From assembly GCF_039537665.1 (NCBI RefSeq), contig NZ_BAABAY010000002.1, positions 1 through 64,000 of the forward strand: a stretch of DNA of 64,000 nucleotides, in the 5' to 3' direction. This DNA comes from Gaetbulibacter_A aestuarii (GTDB lineage: Bacteria > Bacteroidota > Bacteroidia > Flavobacteriales > Flavobacteriaceae). The notes beneath the pieces are model-generated. The model saw only the letters and a program-made list of their open reading frames with translations. It made no database searches and was not told where the DNA came from. Below, one piece after another: positions 18,001 through 25,582 of this stretch (position 1 is its first letter; each line of letters begins with the position of its first letter). Position numbers and translations under genes: made by a program.

Positions 18001-18914
18001 CTTGGACAGGTCAAGGTCTTTATTTTCAAGAACAATGGGATTGGGCTTTGAAAGTTGATCCTGAGTTTGTTTTTGTAACCGGTTGGAATGAATGGTCATC
18101 TGGTAAACGCATAATGGGAAAAGATATACAAGCGGAATTATTAAAATGGAAGTTCTACCCAGGAGCTCATTTAGGAAAAGTTGGTGCTGAACTTAAAGAA
18201 GGAGATACCTATTTTATTGATGAATATAATCAAGAATACAGCAGAGATATTGAACCAATGAAAGGAGGGCACAATGATAACTATTATTACCAGTTGATTT
18301 CAAATGTAAGAAAATATAAAGGAGTTAATGAACCAGTAAAAAAGACTTATTTAGGTATTGATTTTTCTAGGAATTTTGATCAATGGAATTCTGTGAAATC
18401 GAATTATTTCGACCATATTTATGACACTACTCACCGATCAAGCCAGAAACAAGGAAATGCAGGGCCATATATTAATACCAAGGGGCGAAACGATTTCGTA
18501 TCAGCAAAAGTAGCCAATGATGACAAAAATGTATATTTCTACATTTCAACCAGGGATACTATAACCTCTTACAAGGATAACAATTGGATGCTGTTGTTGA
18601 TAGATAAAGACCAAAATCCGTCGACGGGTTGGAATGGGTATGATTTATTGGTGAATGAAACAATTATTTCAGATTCTTTAACAACAATAAAAACTTATTC
18701 TCCTGAAAAGGGTTGGGTTTTGTCTAAAACAATTCCGTTTAAGATAGATGGAAAGCAATTAATGTTATCAATACCCAAAAAGCTTTTGGAAACTAACAAT
18801 GGGTTGAATTTTGATTTTCATTGGTTGGATAATCCGTCGAAATTAAATTCAATTGATGACCTTATATGGGCGGGAGATAACGCCCCGAGCAGGAGGTCAA
18901 ATTACAGATATTAA
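15060..18914 (+). CDS. Secreted multidomain protein: DUF5722 + GH99/WbsX-like + CBM9-like
   Basis: This protein has 1284 residues if started at the ATG (15060); a GTG nine bases earlier is less likely because the signal peptide begins MNIKYVV and ends near LAQ. Residues about 25-165 form a beta-rich, carbohydrate-binding-like region. About 290-690 matches DUF5722, a TIM-barrel-like family, with HNEVD (Glu452) and LSENG (Glu594) placed like the acid/base and nucleophile of clan GH-A enzymes. About 700-1040 resembles GH99/WbsX-type proteins (VGIFYFITH, FDVTND, GWNEWSSG with Glu1011). About 1097-1284 looks like a CBM9-type binding domain (LLIDKDQNPSTGWNGYDLL). The two catalytic-looking halves are more familiar to me as separate proteins. 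A run of eleven A (17164-17174) lies near their junction. It is probably an exo- or endo-acting glycosidase on the PUL glycan; the activity is unknown. Confidence 0.75.
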   Translation: MNIKYVVILFLFPLTILAQESTKIAISEKNFGDIKFLKQDGNIYDISASGKNPYLFTSMFESALNKENTIFSFEYFCPAGIDFIRLTFFSEQKKTGNPIIIRDIGSTEGWVEFKTDIGENLDSWGSKGDYMRIDLGNNPDLKIQIRNLKLRPLTYDEKKINSTKAAKKKQDLILENHLKDYLSKDFPNQLKYVLVNNKKVEISGNVSNSENYFLAEISPYENITEIKSFEFITPLKIKNQKFQIKIDRKVKRHGFYQDRVLSKWVLLKKENKDYKIVSHARYADSIVPKYNYSFVKPSNKKGLGGFTANGKAPVSDLDDLGITSVTVNIWVNGLLRSKPSEENMPFKYMGKTYYVNKKEIEKYDQTMRSTASRNIEVSAILLVAKASDSKDKVIGKILQHPDTDPSGIYAMPNMVSPEGIQYYSAILDFLSDRYSRPDKKYGRIHNWIIHNEVDAGWVWTNAGEKTALTFMDLYHKSMRISYNIARKYNANSKVFISLTHYWNWTSNPHFYHSKELLEDLLKYSKAEGDFEWAIAQHPYPESLREPKTWLDKKVNYNFDTPLITFKNLEVLDAWVKQPEVLYRSKVKRTVYLSENGTNSPTYDEKDLKEQAAGLAYALKKIKNLDGIDGIQYHNWIDNRREGGLRIGLRKFADDKNDPSGPKPAWFVYKAFGTDKEDEIFDQYKGLIGINDWGNIMHKVSLQKKKVLKELNIQADTWVATDALGRSLPTYEECGPVKDNRYVGIFYFITHNNSNTSGPFNVTQILRDNVNNPKWGDGSHYWGEPEIGYYLNNEEWAIRKHAFQLVDAGVDVIIFDVTNDKTYFDTYITICNVFQKMRNEGNQTPQITFLGSEKSINILWKEFYSKNLYKNLWFIWKGKPLLLYGQHEIPSRNKMNDIKFSKEILDFFNLKQSWAWTSLPWYDNGQDEWPWIDHFPQAVSWHDDPTEKEMVPVSVAQHPLSNIGRSFHNFHQPKLNEYDITPWTGQGLYFQEQWDWALKVDPEFVFVTGWNEWSSGKRIMGKDIQAELLKWKFYPGAHLGKVGAELKEGDTYFIDEYNQEYSRDIEPMKGGHNDNYYYQLISNVRKYKGVNEPVKKTYLGIDFSRNFDQWNSVKSNYFDHIYDTTHRSSQKQGNAGPYINTKGRNDFVSAKVANDDKNVYFYISTRDTITSYKDNNWMLLLIDKDQNPSTGWNGYDLLVNETIISDSLTTIKTYSPEKGWVLSKTIPFKIDGKQLMLSIPKKLLETNNGLNFDFHWLDNPSKLNSIDDLIWAGDNAPSRRSNYRY

Positions 18915-19117
18915 AGATGTTTTAGATAATAAAGCGGTTGATTATACCTACATAAATGATCAGCATTCTACAGGATGGATAGCTAGTTCTTAATTTTTAA
19001 ATTCGTCAGGGCGAAAAATATTTTCTCTAAAATTTATTTCCCAAACCCTTTAACGATTAATTGAGATTATTGCACAGAAAAAGAATCAATTTCCCCAAAA
19101 TAGCTAAAAATAATATT
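18915..19117. other. Short intergenic region with an operator copy
   Basis: After the DUF5722 stop, another frame stays open from about 18880 to a TAA at 18991-18993, ending in HSTGWIASS. It could be a leftover of another gene's 3' end, but it is short and unproven. An operator copy lies inside it (18960-18976), which argues that the stretch is now regulatory. Confidence 0.4.
18960..18976 (+). promoter_or_regulatory. Direct-repeat operator, sulfatase 1 copy
   Basis: The sequence TCAGCAT-TCT-ACAGGAT fits the shared motif with a T in place of the first purine. It lies 141 bp upstream of the sulfatase ATG at 19118 and in the same orientation as that gene. Confidence 0.5.
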
Positions 19118-20548
19118 ATGATTGAACCATTCAACCATTGTTATCTTGCACTTTTTTTTATGTGCTTGTTTTCTTGTAATAGCAAAACAAATCAAAAAGA
19201 GTTAAATATTTCTCCAAAGAATGTCATTTTAATAGTGGCAGATGATCAAGGTATGCAAATGGGAAATTTGTGTACACCTGGCGTTTTGACCCCAACTATG
19301 GATTCATTGGCCAAAAATGGAATTTTATTTCAAAAAGCTTATGCAACCTTTTCATCTTGTTCACCTTCTAGAGCAAGTTTCCTAACAAGTACATTTCCTC
19401 ATGTTAATGGCGTAACAACCAATGTTTGGGAGTATATAGGCGCAAATCCCCCTAAATCTTTTTTTGCTAAAGGAGACAGTCTAAACACAACTTTTAAAGT
19501 AAAGGATAACATAGTTAGCCTGATAGAATCCTTGCAATCTGCTGGTTATTATACAGGTTTAACGGGAAAATTCCATATGAGTCCTCAATATAAATTTCCG
19601 TTCGATTATTGGGGTAAAGAAGTAGATGCAAAGGAATTTCTCAATAAAGCTATGGCATCAGGAAAACCTTTCTTTCTTGATTTTAATATGCATACACCTC
19701 ATCGGCCATATGCAAAAAGTCCTTACAGTCAGAAGAAGATGGATTTAAATACATTAGACATCCCGAGGTTCTTACCTAATAATAAAATTATGCAAGAAGA
19801 TTGGAAAAACTATTTGGGAGCTGTTGAGGCAACAGATTATACATTAGGTAAATTGCTTAGGTCTTTAAGGGAGAAGGGACTAGATAAAAATACCTTAATT
19901 ATTTATATCAGTGATCACGGACCCTCTACCCATCGAGGAAAATATTCTGCCTATCCATTTGGATCGCAAGTACCAGTTATTTTTTCTGGCCCCGACATTG
20001 TGAAAAATATGAAAAGTAATTCTTTAGTTAGCCTAATCGATTTGATGCCAACAATATTGGATTATTTGAAGATAAAAAAACCAAAAACTGCTCAAGGAAG
20101 GTCACTTATCAATATTGTGACCGGTAAAGATTTTTCATCCGTTAACAACTACATTTATACGGAGGTTTCTTTTCCACGGAAAGGAGAAACAAATTTTCAA
20201 GCAAGAGGAATGAGTGATGGTAGGTTTTGGTACATCCGTAGAAATAAAAAACCACGCATGAGAGGTAAACCAGAGGATAATTACGATGAAAAAGTATGGC
20301 GAAATTTGAGTTATAAGGCCACTTTGAAAGGCAAAAAAAATTTCCCGCTACAATACGACTTGTTAGAAACGTTTGAAAACAATCCACCTCTGGAAGAACT
20401 TTTTGACCTATACTCAGACCCATGGACCTTGCATGATATTTCTAAGAACCCAGAGTTTACAAGTGTTATTCTTAGGATGAGAAATGAAATGAATTCCTGG
20501 ATCAAGAAAACGAATGATAAAGAAATGATGAGTACTGCTAAATATTAA
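19118..20548 (+). CDS. Sulfatase (S1 family), N-sulfatase-like, lipoprotein
   Basis: This 476-residue type I sulfatase starts at ATG 19118. An upstream TTG at 19061 would add a charged, non-signal-like extension, so it is rejected. The signal peptide ends in a lipobox-like LFSC. The active-site motif CSPSR begins at Cys81, the residue converted to formylglycine. Metal-binding residues are in IVADDQG near the start of the mature protein and ISDHGPS in the second half. The sequence resembles the heparan N-sulfatase-like S1 branch, but the sugar target cannot be read. It would remove sulfate esters from the PUL glycan in the periplasm. A second sulfatase follows after 28 bp, so the two form an operon. 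Confidence 0.9.
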   Translation: MIEPFNHCYLALFFMCLFSCNSKTNQKELNISPKNVILIVADDQGMQMGNLCTPGVLTPTMDSLAKNGILFQKAYATFSSCSPSRASFLTSTFPHVNGVTTNVWEYIGANPPKSFFAKGDSLNTTFKVKDNIVSLIESLQSAGYYTGLTGKFHMSPQYKFPFDYWGKEVDAKEFLNKAMASGKPFFLDFNMHTPHRPYAKSPYSQKKMDLNTLDIPRFLPNNKIMQEDWKNYLGAVEATDYTLGKLLRSLREKGLDKNTLIIYISDHGPSTHRGKYSAYPFGSQVPVIFSGPDIVKNMKSNSLVSLIDLMPTILDYLKIKKPKTAQGRSLINIVTGKDFSSVNNYIYTEVSFPRKGETNFQARGMSDGRFWYIRRNKKPRMRGKPEDNYDEKVWRNLSYKATLKGKKNFPLQYDLLETFENNPPLEELFDLYSDPWTLHDISKNPEFTSVILRMRNEMNSWIKKTNDKEMMSTAKY

Positions 20549-20576
20549 AAAATGTTTTAATTTAAATGTTCTTGAA

Positions 20577-22295
20577 ATGTTCAATTGTGGAATAATTAAA
20601 AAATGGATCATTCCAACTCTGATATGTTTATTGGTTGGATCCTGTAAAGAAGAAAAATTTAAAAGAAATCAAAATAATTCCAATAATAAGGCTCCTAATA
20701 TTATTTTTATTCTAGCTGATGATTTTGGGATTATGGATATCCAATCATATGCCCATCATTTTACTCAAGTGGATACTACCAGAATGTTTTATGAAACTCC
20801 TAATATCAATAGGCTTATGGCTCAAGGTGTTTCTTTTTCTGAAGCCTATGTTAATCAGTTATGTTCTCCAACTCGAGCAGGAATTTTAACAGGTATTTAT
20901 TCGAGTAAGATGGGGTTTACTACGGCGATGCCATTTCGGCCAACTTATTACAATCAAAATTTGTCCGTACCAAAGGGCTATTATCCTCACGATGTTTTGG
21001 AACACAAGGACGATATAAAAATTGAACAGGCTTTAATAAATGGAATCTCAAATTCTGCCTTGCCTGCCGGTACTTCAATAGATCAGGGTAAAAACGCTGT
21101 CACTATAGCTGAGGCCCTAAAAGATTATAACGCTGCTTTTATCGGAAAGTGGCACATAGGTGGTTTTGGAGCTAAAGGTTATCAACCCGAAGATCAGGGA
21201 TTTAATTCTTTGGCCTGGTTTGATGCTGGAGCCTCGGTATATTATAATTGGAGAAAAGTTTGGAATGATACAACCAAAAAAGTTTTTCCCAATATTCCTC
21301 AAAAAAAATGGGAAGTTGGAAATGCTGGCAATGATTCCGGAGAAAAATATCTCACGGATGACCTCACCAAAAAAGCATTGGATTTTATTGAAAATAATGC
21401 TAAAAACAAGGAAAAACCATTCTTTTTATATTTTTCTCATTTTGCTGTTCATTCGCCCTATCAAGGAAAACCAGGTGAGATTGAACATTTTGAAAATAAA
21501 AGTACGCGAGGTTGGAATAATCATAAAGATCCTGTTTATGCCTCCATGATAAAAAGTATGGATCGTTCAGTCGGTCAAATTTTAAATAAATTGAAAGAGG
21601 AAGGGATTGAAGAAAATACACTAATTGTTTTTATTTCTGATAATGGAGGCATCGATTCGAAGTTAACTCCTCATCATGAAGGAACTGATAATAGCCCCTT
21701 TTTAGGAGGTAAAGCCTGCCTTACTGAAGGGGGTATTCGGGTACCATTAATTTTTAGTTGGAAAGGTCATTTAGAGTCAGGAAAATGGGTAGATATTCCT
21801 GTTGATTACACGGATTTATTTCCGACTCTTTTAGAAGCCTCAGGAAATAATCCACAATCTTTTATTGATTCACTTTCACTCGATGGCAGGAGTATTTATC
21901 CCTTACTTTTCGATAGAGAGAATAAACAACATTTATATACAAAAACAACACGATATTGGCATTATCCCTTTAATGTAATTTATAACAGCCCTTTTGACGG
22001 CCTTCCTTTAACTCCTTGTTCTGCCATAAGAGAAGGGGATTATAAATTGATTTATGATTGGTATGGAAGGTTTTATTTATTCAATATAAAAAATGACCCA
22101 TATGAAGATCACAATTTATCTGAATCTTTACCGAAATTGAGAGATAAATTATTTCTGAAATTAATGACTTGGTTAGATCAAAATGTTGATAAACGATATT
22201 GGCCTTCGATTAATAAAAATTATAACCCTGATAAAGAGTCAAGGAAAATTCAATTTAAGGATATGTTTAGTCGGTATTTAATTGAGGGGCGCTAA
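20577..22295 (+). CDS. Sulfatase (S1 family), arylsulfatase A-like lipoprotein
   Basis: This 572-residue sulfatase has a lipoprotein signal peptide ending LVGSC. The formylglycine motif CSPTR begins at Cys96, followed by AGILTG. Calcium-binding aspartates are in ILADDFG and ISDNGG, and KWHIGG is the usual lysine/histidine segment of the active site. It starts 28 bp after the first sulfatase on the same strand and probably shares its operator-driven transcript. It converges on the minus-strand sulfatase at 22444, with 148 bp between them and no clear terminator. Two sulfatases in one operon suggest that the glycan carries sulfate at more than one position. Confidence 0.9.
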   Translation: MFNCGIIKKWIIPTLICLLVGSCKEEKFKRNQNNSNNKAPNIIFILADDFGIMDIQSYAHHFTQVDTTRMFYETPNINRLMAQGVSFSEAYVNQLCSPTRAGILTGIYSSKMGFTTAMPFRPTYYNQNLSVPKGYYPHDVLEHKDDIKIEQALINGISNSALPAGTSIDQGKNAVTIAEALKDYNAAFIGKWHIGGFGAKGYQPEDQGFNSLAWFDAGASVYYNWRKVWNDTTKKVFPNIPQKKWEVGNAGNDSGEKYLTDDLTKKALDFIENNAKNKEKPFFLYFSHFAVHSPYQGKPGEIEHFENKSTRGWNNHKDPVYASMIKSMDRSVGQILNKLKEEGIEENTLIVFISDNGGIDSKLTPHHEGTDNSPFLGGKACLTEGGIRVPLIFSWKGHLESGKWVDIPVDYTDLFPTLLEASGNNPQSFIDSLSLDGRSIYPLLFDRENKQHLYTKTTRYWHYPFNVIYNSPFDGLPLTPCSAIREGDYKLIYDWYGRFYLFNIKNDPYEDHNLSESLPKLRDKLFLKLMTWLDQNVDKRYWPSINKNYNPDKESRKIQFKDMFSRYLIEGR

Positions 22296-22443
22296 ATATT
22301 TTAATGGAATTATTCAAGCCAACCGTTATCAAGAATTTTTTTGAGTGAGGTCTATTGATCTTTTTGTAAAAAGTTTTTAACTTTTTGAAATCATCTAGCG
22401 ATAATTTCAAATGAACTTTTGTCATAAGCTGATAAAGGAATTT

Positions 22444-23928
22444 TTATTTTTTATTTCTTTCCTTTTCAAAAAGCTCGTATGGGCTATTGGTGTAATTATA
22501 CATCCAAGTTTCCTTAGGCCTAACACGTAAAAAGTCCTTTTCTCCATAAAAATCATCATGGTATTTAGACATCCATTTTAAGGTTTGTTTTTTTAATTTT
22601 TCCCGGATGTCAGAGTAATTTGGATTATTAAATAAATTATTTAGTTGATTTGGATCATTTATTCTGTCATAAAGCACGTTAACAAGAGGTATGGAGTCTT
22701 TATCCTTGCCCATGGCAAAAGTGTACTTTTTTGTTATAACACCCCTCCAATTATTGTTTTTAGCTACGCCTCTTCGGTATACCCAAATAGGAATGAAATC
22801 TTGTTTACTACCATTGTTTGAAATAAAAGTTTTGGACATATCCAGGCCATCATAATTTTGGTTGGATTTAATATTCAATAATCCTAAAAGAGTGGGCATA
22901 ATGTCTAAAGATCCGAAAAGTTCGTTTGAAACTTGACCCTTCTTAAGTTTTGAGGGGTATTTTAAAATGAATGGTATTCTATCTGAATAATCTTGAGGAT
23001 ATTGCTTTGGTAAAATGGCGTTATCGGATTCGAGCATATCCCCATGATCAGCTGAAAACATCACTAAAGTATTTTTTTCTATACCAAGAGCCTTAAGTTT
23101 ATCCATCAACAATCCAAAAGCCTTGTCTACGCCAGAAACCATTGCCATATAACCGTGATACATTCTTTTTCTGTCAGGAGTGGATTTCAAGCCAGGTCTG
23201 AGTTTTATTGAGTCTCTATTGTACATTGCCATGAGCTCTTCCATGGTATCATACCTGTAATGCATTTTCCCATCTTTTCCTTTGAATTTTCCCCAATCAT
23301 GTGGGGGGTGCCAAGATACAATAAGTGCAAATGGTCTATTTTTGTCTATCGTATCTAAATATTCCAAAGCTTGATTTGTTTGTCCATAAACCTCCCAATC
23401 GTCAAAATATTCTTTTTCCCCGTTATCATTCCAAAAAAAGCATTTTCCGGGTCTAAAATCTACGTGGCAATTATTAGTTAATACTTTATCAAAACCGTAA
23501 CGTAATTCTCCTTTTGGGATTGGTCTATCCCTATTTCCGCCCAATAGATGCCATTTACCAATATATGCGGTTTGGTATCCATTTTCTTTTAAAATCTGGC
23601 CAAGTAATTTTGATTTATTTGGTAACAAGGGTACGTCATTAACAAAAGCTCCATTTTTTAAAGGTTGCATGCCACTCATTAACATTCCTCTAAAAGGTGT
23701 GCAAACTGGTTGGTTTGAAAATGCATTGGTTAAACGCAGCCCTTCTGAGGCTAGTTTATCTAAATTTGGAGTTATTATTTGTTCATTCCCATAAGCACCT
23801 ATCATGTCATAAGAGTGTTGATCTGATAAAACAATCAACAAATTAGGTTTCTCTTGGAATTGTTCATTTTCAGGTGTTTTACAAGCGAAAAAGCATAAAA
23901 ATATAACGAGGTGAAATTTTCTAAGCAT
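22444..23928 (-). CDS. Sulfatase (S1 family), lipoprotein, third gene of the susCD operon
   Basis: This 494-residue sulfatase has a signal peptide ending FFAC. The formylglycine motif CTPFR begins at Cys76, with an unusual phenylalanine at the variable position, followed by GMLMSG. Further active-site segments are IVLSDQHS near the N-terminus, KWHLLGG and FSADHGDM. It lies 139 bp downstream of susD on the same strand and is probably the last gene of the susC-susD-sulfatase transcript. The protein would act on glycan fragments at the cell surface or in the periplasm, close to the SusCD importer. Its SxDxH-type start separates it from the VADDQ/LADDF type of the two plus-strand sulfatases, so a different regiospecificity is likely. 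Confidence 0.9.
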   Translation of the reverse strand: MLRKFHLVIFLCFFACKTPENEQFQEKPNLLIVLSDQHSYDMIGAYGNEQIITPNLDKLASEGLRLTNAFSNQPVCTPFRGMLMSGMQPLKNGAFVNDVPLLPNKSKLLGQILKENGYQTAYIGKWHLLGGNRDRPIPKGELRYGFDKVLTNNCHVDFRPGKCFFWNDNGEKEYFDDWEVYGQTNQALEYLDTIDKNRPFALIVSWHPPHDWGKFKGKDGKMHYRYDTMEELMAMYNRDSIKLRPGLKSTPDRKRMYHGYMAMVSGVDKAFGLLMDKLKALGIEKNTLVMFSADHGDMLESDNAILPKQYPQDYSDRIPFILKYPSKLKKGQVSNELFGSLDIMPTLLGLLNIKSNQNYDGLDMSKTFISNNGSKQDFIPIWVYRRGVAKNNNWRGVITKKYTFAMGKDKDSIPLVNVLYDRINDPNQLNNLFNNPNYSDIREKLKKQTLKWMSKYHDDFYGEKDFLRVRPKETWMYNYTNSPYELFEKERNKK

Positions 23929-24067
23929 TTAAGGTATTCAAGAGTTGGTTCTTGTTTTAGACAGCCTAAAACAAATTATTTAAAATTAATGATTTGGTAA
24001 ATAATTAAACACAGGGCAAAATTATGGTTATTCTGCCCCGTGTTAGTTCTATAGAAAATGAAATTAT

Positions 24068-25570
24068 TTAATACCCCGGATTCTGTACTAAATTTTCATT
24101 TGCCTGAAGTTGACTTAAAGGTATGGGTAATAATTCAAGTTTTGGATCATAGGAAACTCCTAACTGTGAACAATCCGGGTTAATAGCCATAGATTTTTCC
24201 AGATCTCCCCATCGTTGTAAATCATAATATTCAGTATATTCACCACCTAATTCCCATTTTCGCTCCTGTTTGATAATGTCTCTCAAAAGATCTTGATTTG
24301 TTTCCGTAATATCAGCTAAACCTGCGCGATTTCTTACTTCATTTAAATAGGGAAGAGCTGCAGCAGAACTACCTGATTCATTATTGGCTTCAGCTAGCAT
24401 TAATAAAACATCTGCGTATCGCATAAAAATAATATCATTACCATGGTCGAATGGAGATGTAGAACACGAAGCATCTTTTAGTTTGTTATAGGGAATGCCA
24501 AAAGGTTTTCTAGGTCCACCAAATTGTAATCCCGGGGTAGGAGTTCCAGTTCTATTGTAGGTTACATCTACACCATTTCTATTGGTATAGGAATAAAGCA
24601 TGGTGGCATCTCGTCTGGTATCTGCTGGATCAAATGAATCATAATACTGCTCATTAAAAGCAATTTGGTACTGTCCACCGTTGAAGGCGTAAGGTGAGTT
24701 AGGTGCTCCGGCGAAAAATGTCAACACAGTACCACTACCTGGAACATTGGTTATGTTTGGTCTAGCAAATATAATCTCAGAATTGAATTCATTATTTATG
24801 TCGAAAATATCTGCGTAGTTAGGTACCAAACTATACTTTCCATAGATCTCAGATAATTTACTCGCTGCCTTAGCATACATGGCCTGCATTTCGAGCGGTT
24901 TGCCCGCCATGGTCAAATAAAGTTTTCCTAAAAATGCTTTAGCAGCACCAGAAGTAGCCCGTCCCTTGTTTGATGCGTCCCACTGATCTTTTAATCTACT
25001 TTCTGCATAAATTAAATCTTCTTCAACGACTTTATAAACTTCTTCAAGCGTGGCTCTTGGTTTTTTTATGGAATTATCATCAAAGTTAGCAGTTGCCTCT
25101 AAATGTAAAGGAACGCCTCCAAACATATGGCCCAGATTAAAATAGTAATAAGCTCGTAAAAATTTTGCCTCTGCAATTTTTTGCTCTTCTAATGCAGGCT
25201 CTAATCCGGCACGAGGAATATTCTCTATTGCGGTATTTGCTCTGTTGATACCTCGATAATAATTATTCCACACCGCTGATTGTGGATCAGAGTCTCTAAA
25301 ATCAACTGAAGCGAACCGCCCCTGAGCTCCAGCTTTTACCCTTGCAGTAACATTTTCAGAAGGACCAGATAGGGCTAAAAATAGCCATAAATCATTAACA
25401 CCATCCTGAAAAATCGGTTGATAAGCTCCTAAAAGAGCTTTGTCAACATCTGCCTCATTTTTATAGAGATTACTTTCACTAAGAAATGAGTAAGGAACTT
25501 CATCGAGCGGCTGACATCCAGACACCAGGTAAAGGGCTATGAATGCTATAATTTTGTATATATTTTTCAT
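24068..25570 (-). CDS. susD: SusD/RagB family glycan-binding lipoprotein
   Basis: This 500-residue protein has a lipoprotein signal peptide ending VSGC (Cys19) followed by QPLDEVP, typical of SusD-like proteins. A tetratricopeptide-rich body contains AEAKFLRAYYYFNLGHMFGG, and the C-terminal ERKWELGGEYTEYYDLQRWG is the family's hallmark segment. It would sit on the outer membrane as the lid of the SusC transporter and bind glycan oligosaccharides. It lies 12 bp after susC in the same transcript. The gene is complete and no frameshift is seen. SusD-like sequences diverge too quickly for the substrate to be read from the sequence alone; context points to a sulfated rhamnose-containing glycan. 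Confidence 0.95.
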   Translation of the reverse strand: MKNIYKIIAFIALYLVSGCQPLDEVPYSFLSESNLYKNEADVDKALLGAYQPIFQDGVNDLWLFLALSGPSENVTARVKAGAQGRFASVDFRDSDPQSAVWNNYYRGINRANTAIENIPRAGLEPALEEQKIAEAKFLRAYYYFNLGHMFGGVPLHLEATANFDDNSIKKPRATLEEVYKVVEEDLIYAESRLKDQWDASNKGRATSGAAKAFLGKLYLTMAGKPLEMQAMYAKAASKLSEIYGKYSLVPNYADIFDINNEFNSEIIFARPNITNVPGSGTVLTFFAGAPNSPYAFNGGQYQIAFNEQYYDSFDPADTRRDATMLYSYTNRNGVDVTYNRTGTPTPGLQFGGPRKPFGIPYNKLKDASCSTSPFDHGNDIIFMRYADVLLMLAEANNESGSSAAALPYLNEVRNRAGLADITETNQDLLRDIIKQERKWELGGEYTEYYDLQRWGDLEKSMAINPDCSQLGVSYDPKLELLPIPLSQLQANENLVQNPGY

Positions 25571-25582
25571 GATTAGATTACT

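Noticed and set aside
18880..18993. Open stretch ending HSTGWIASS as a gene tail
   Set aside because: It has only about 37 codons, no start and no recognisable family, and it contains an operator match; chance is as likely.
20639..20645. ATCCTGT half-site inside the second sulfatase gene
   Set aside because: It lies within the signal-peptide coding region and has no matching second half at 10-bp spacing.
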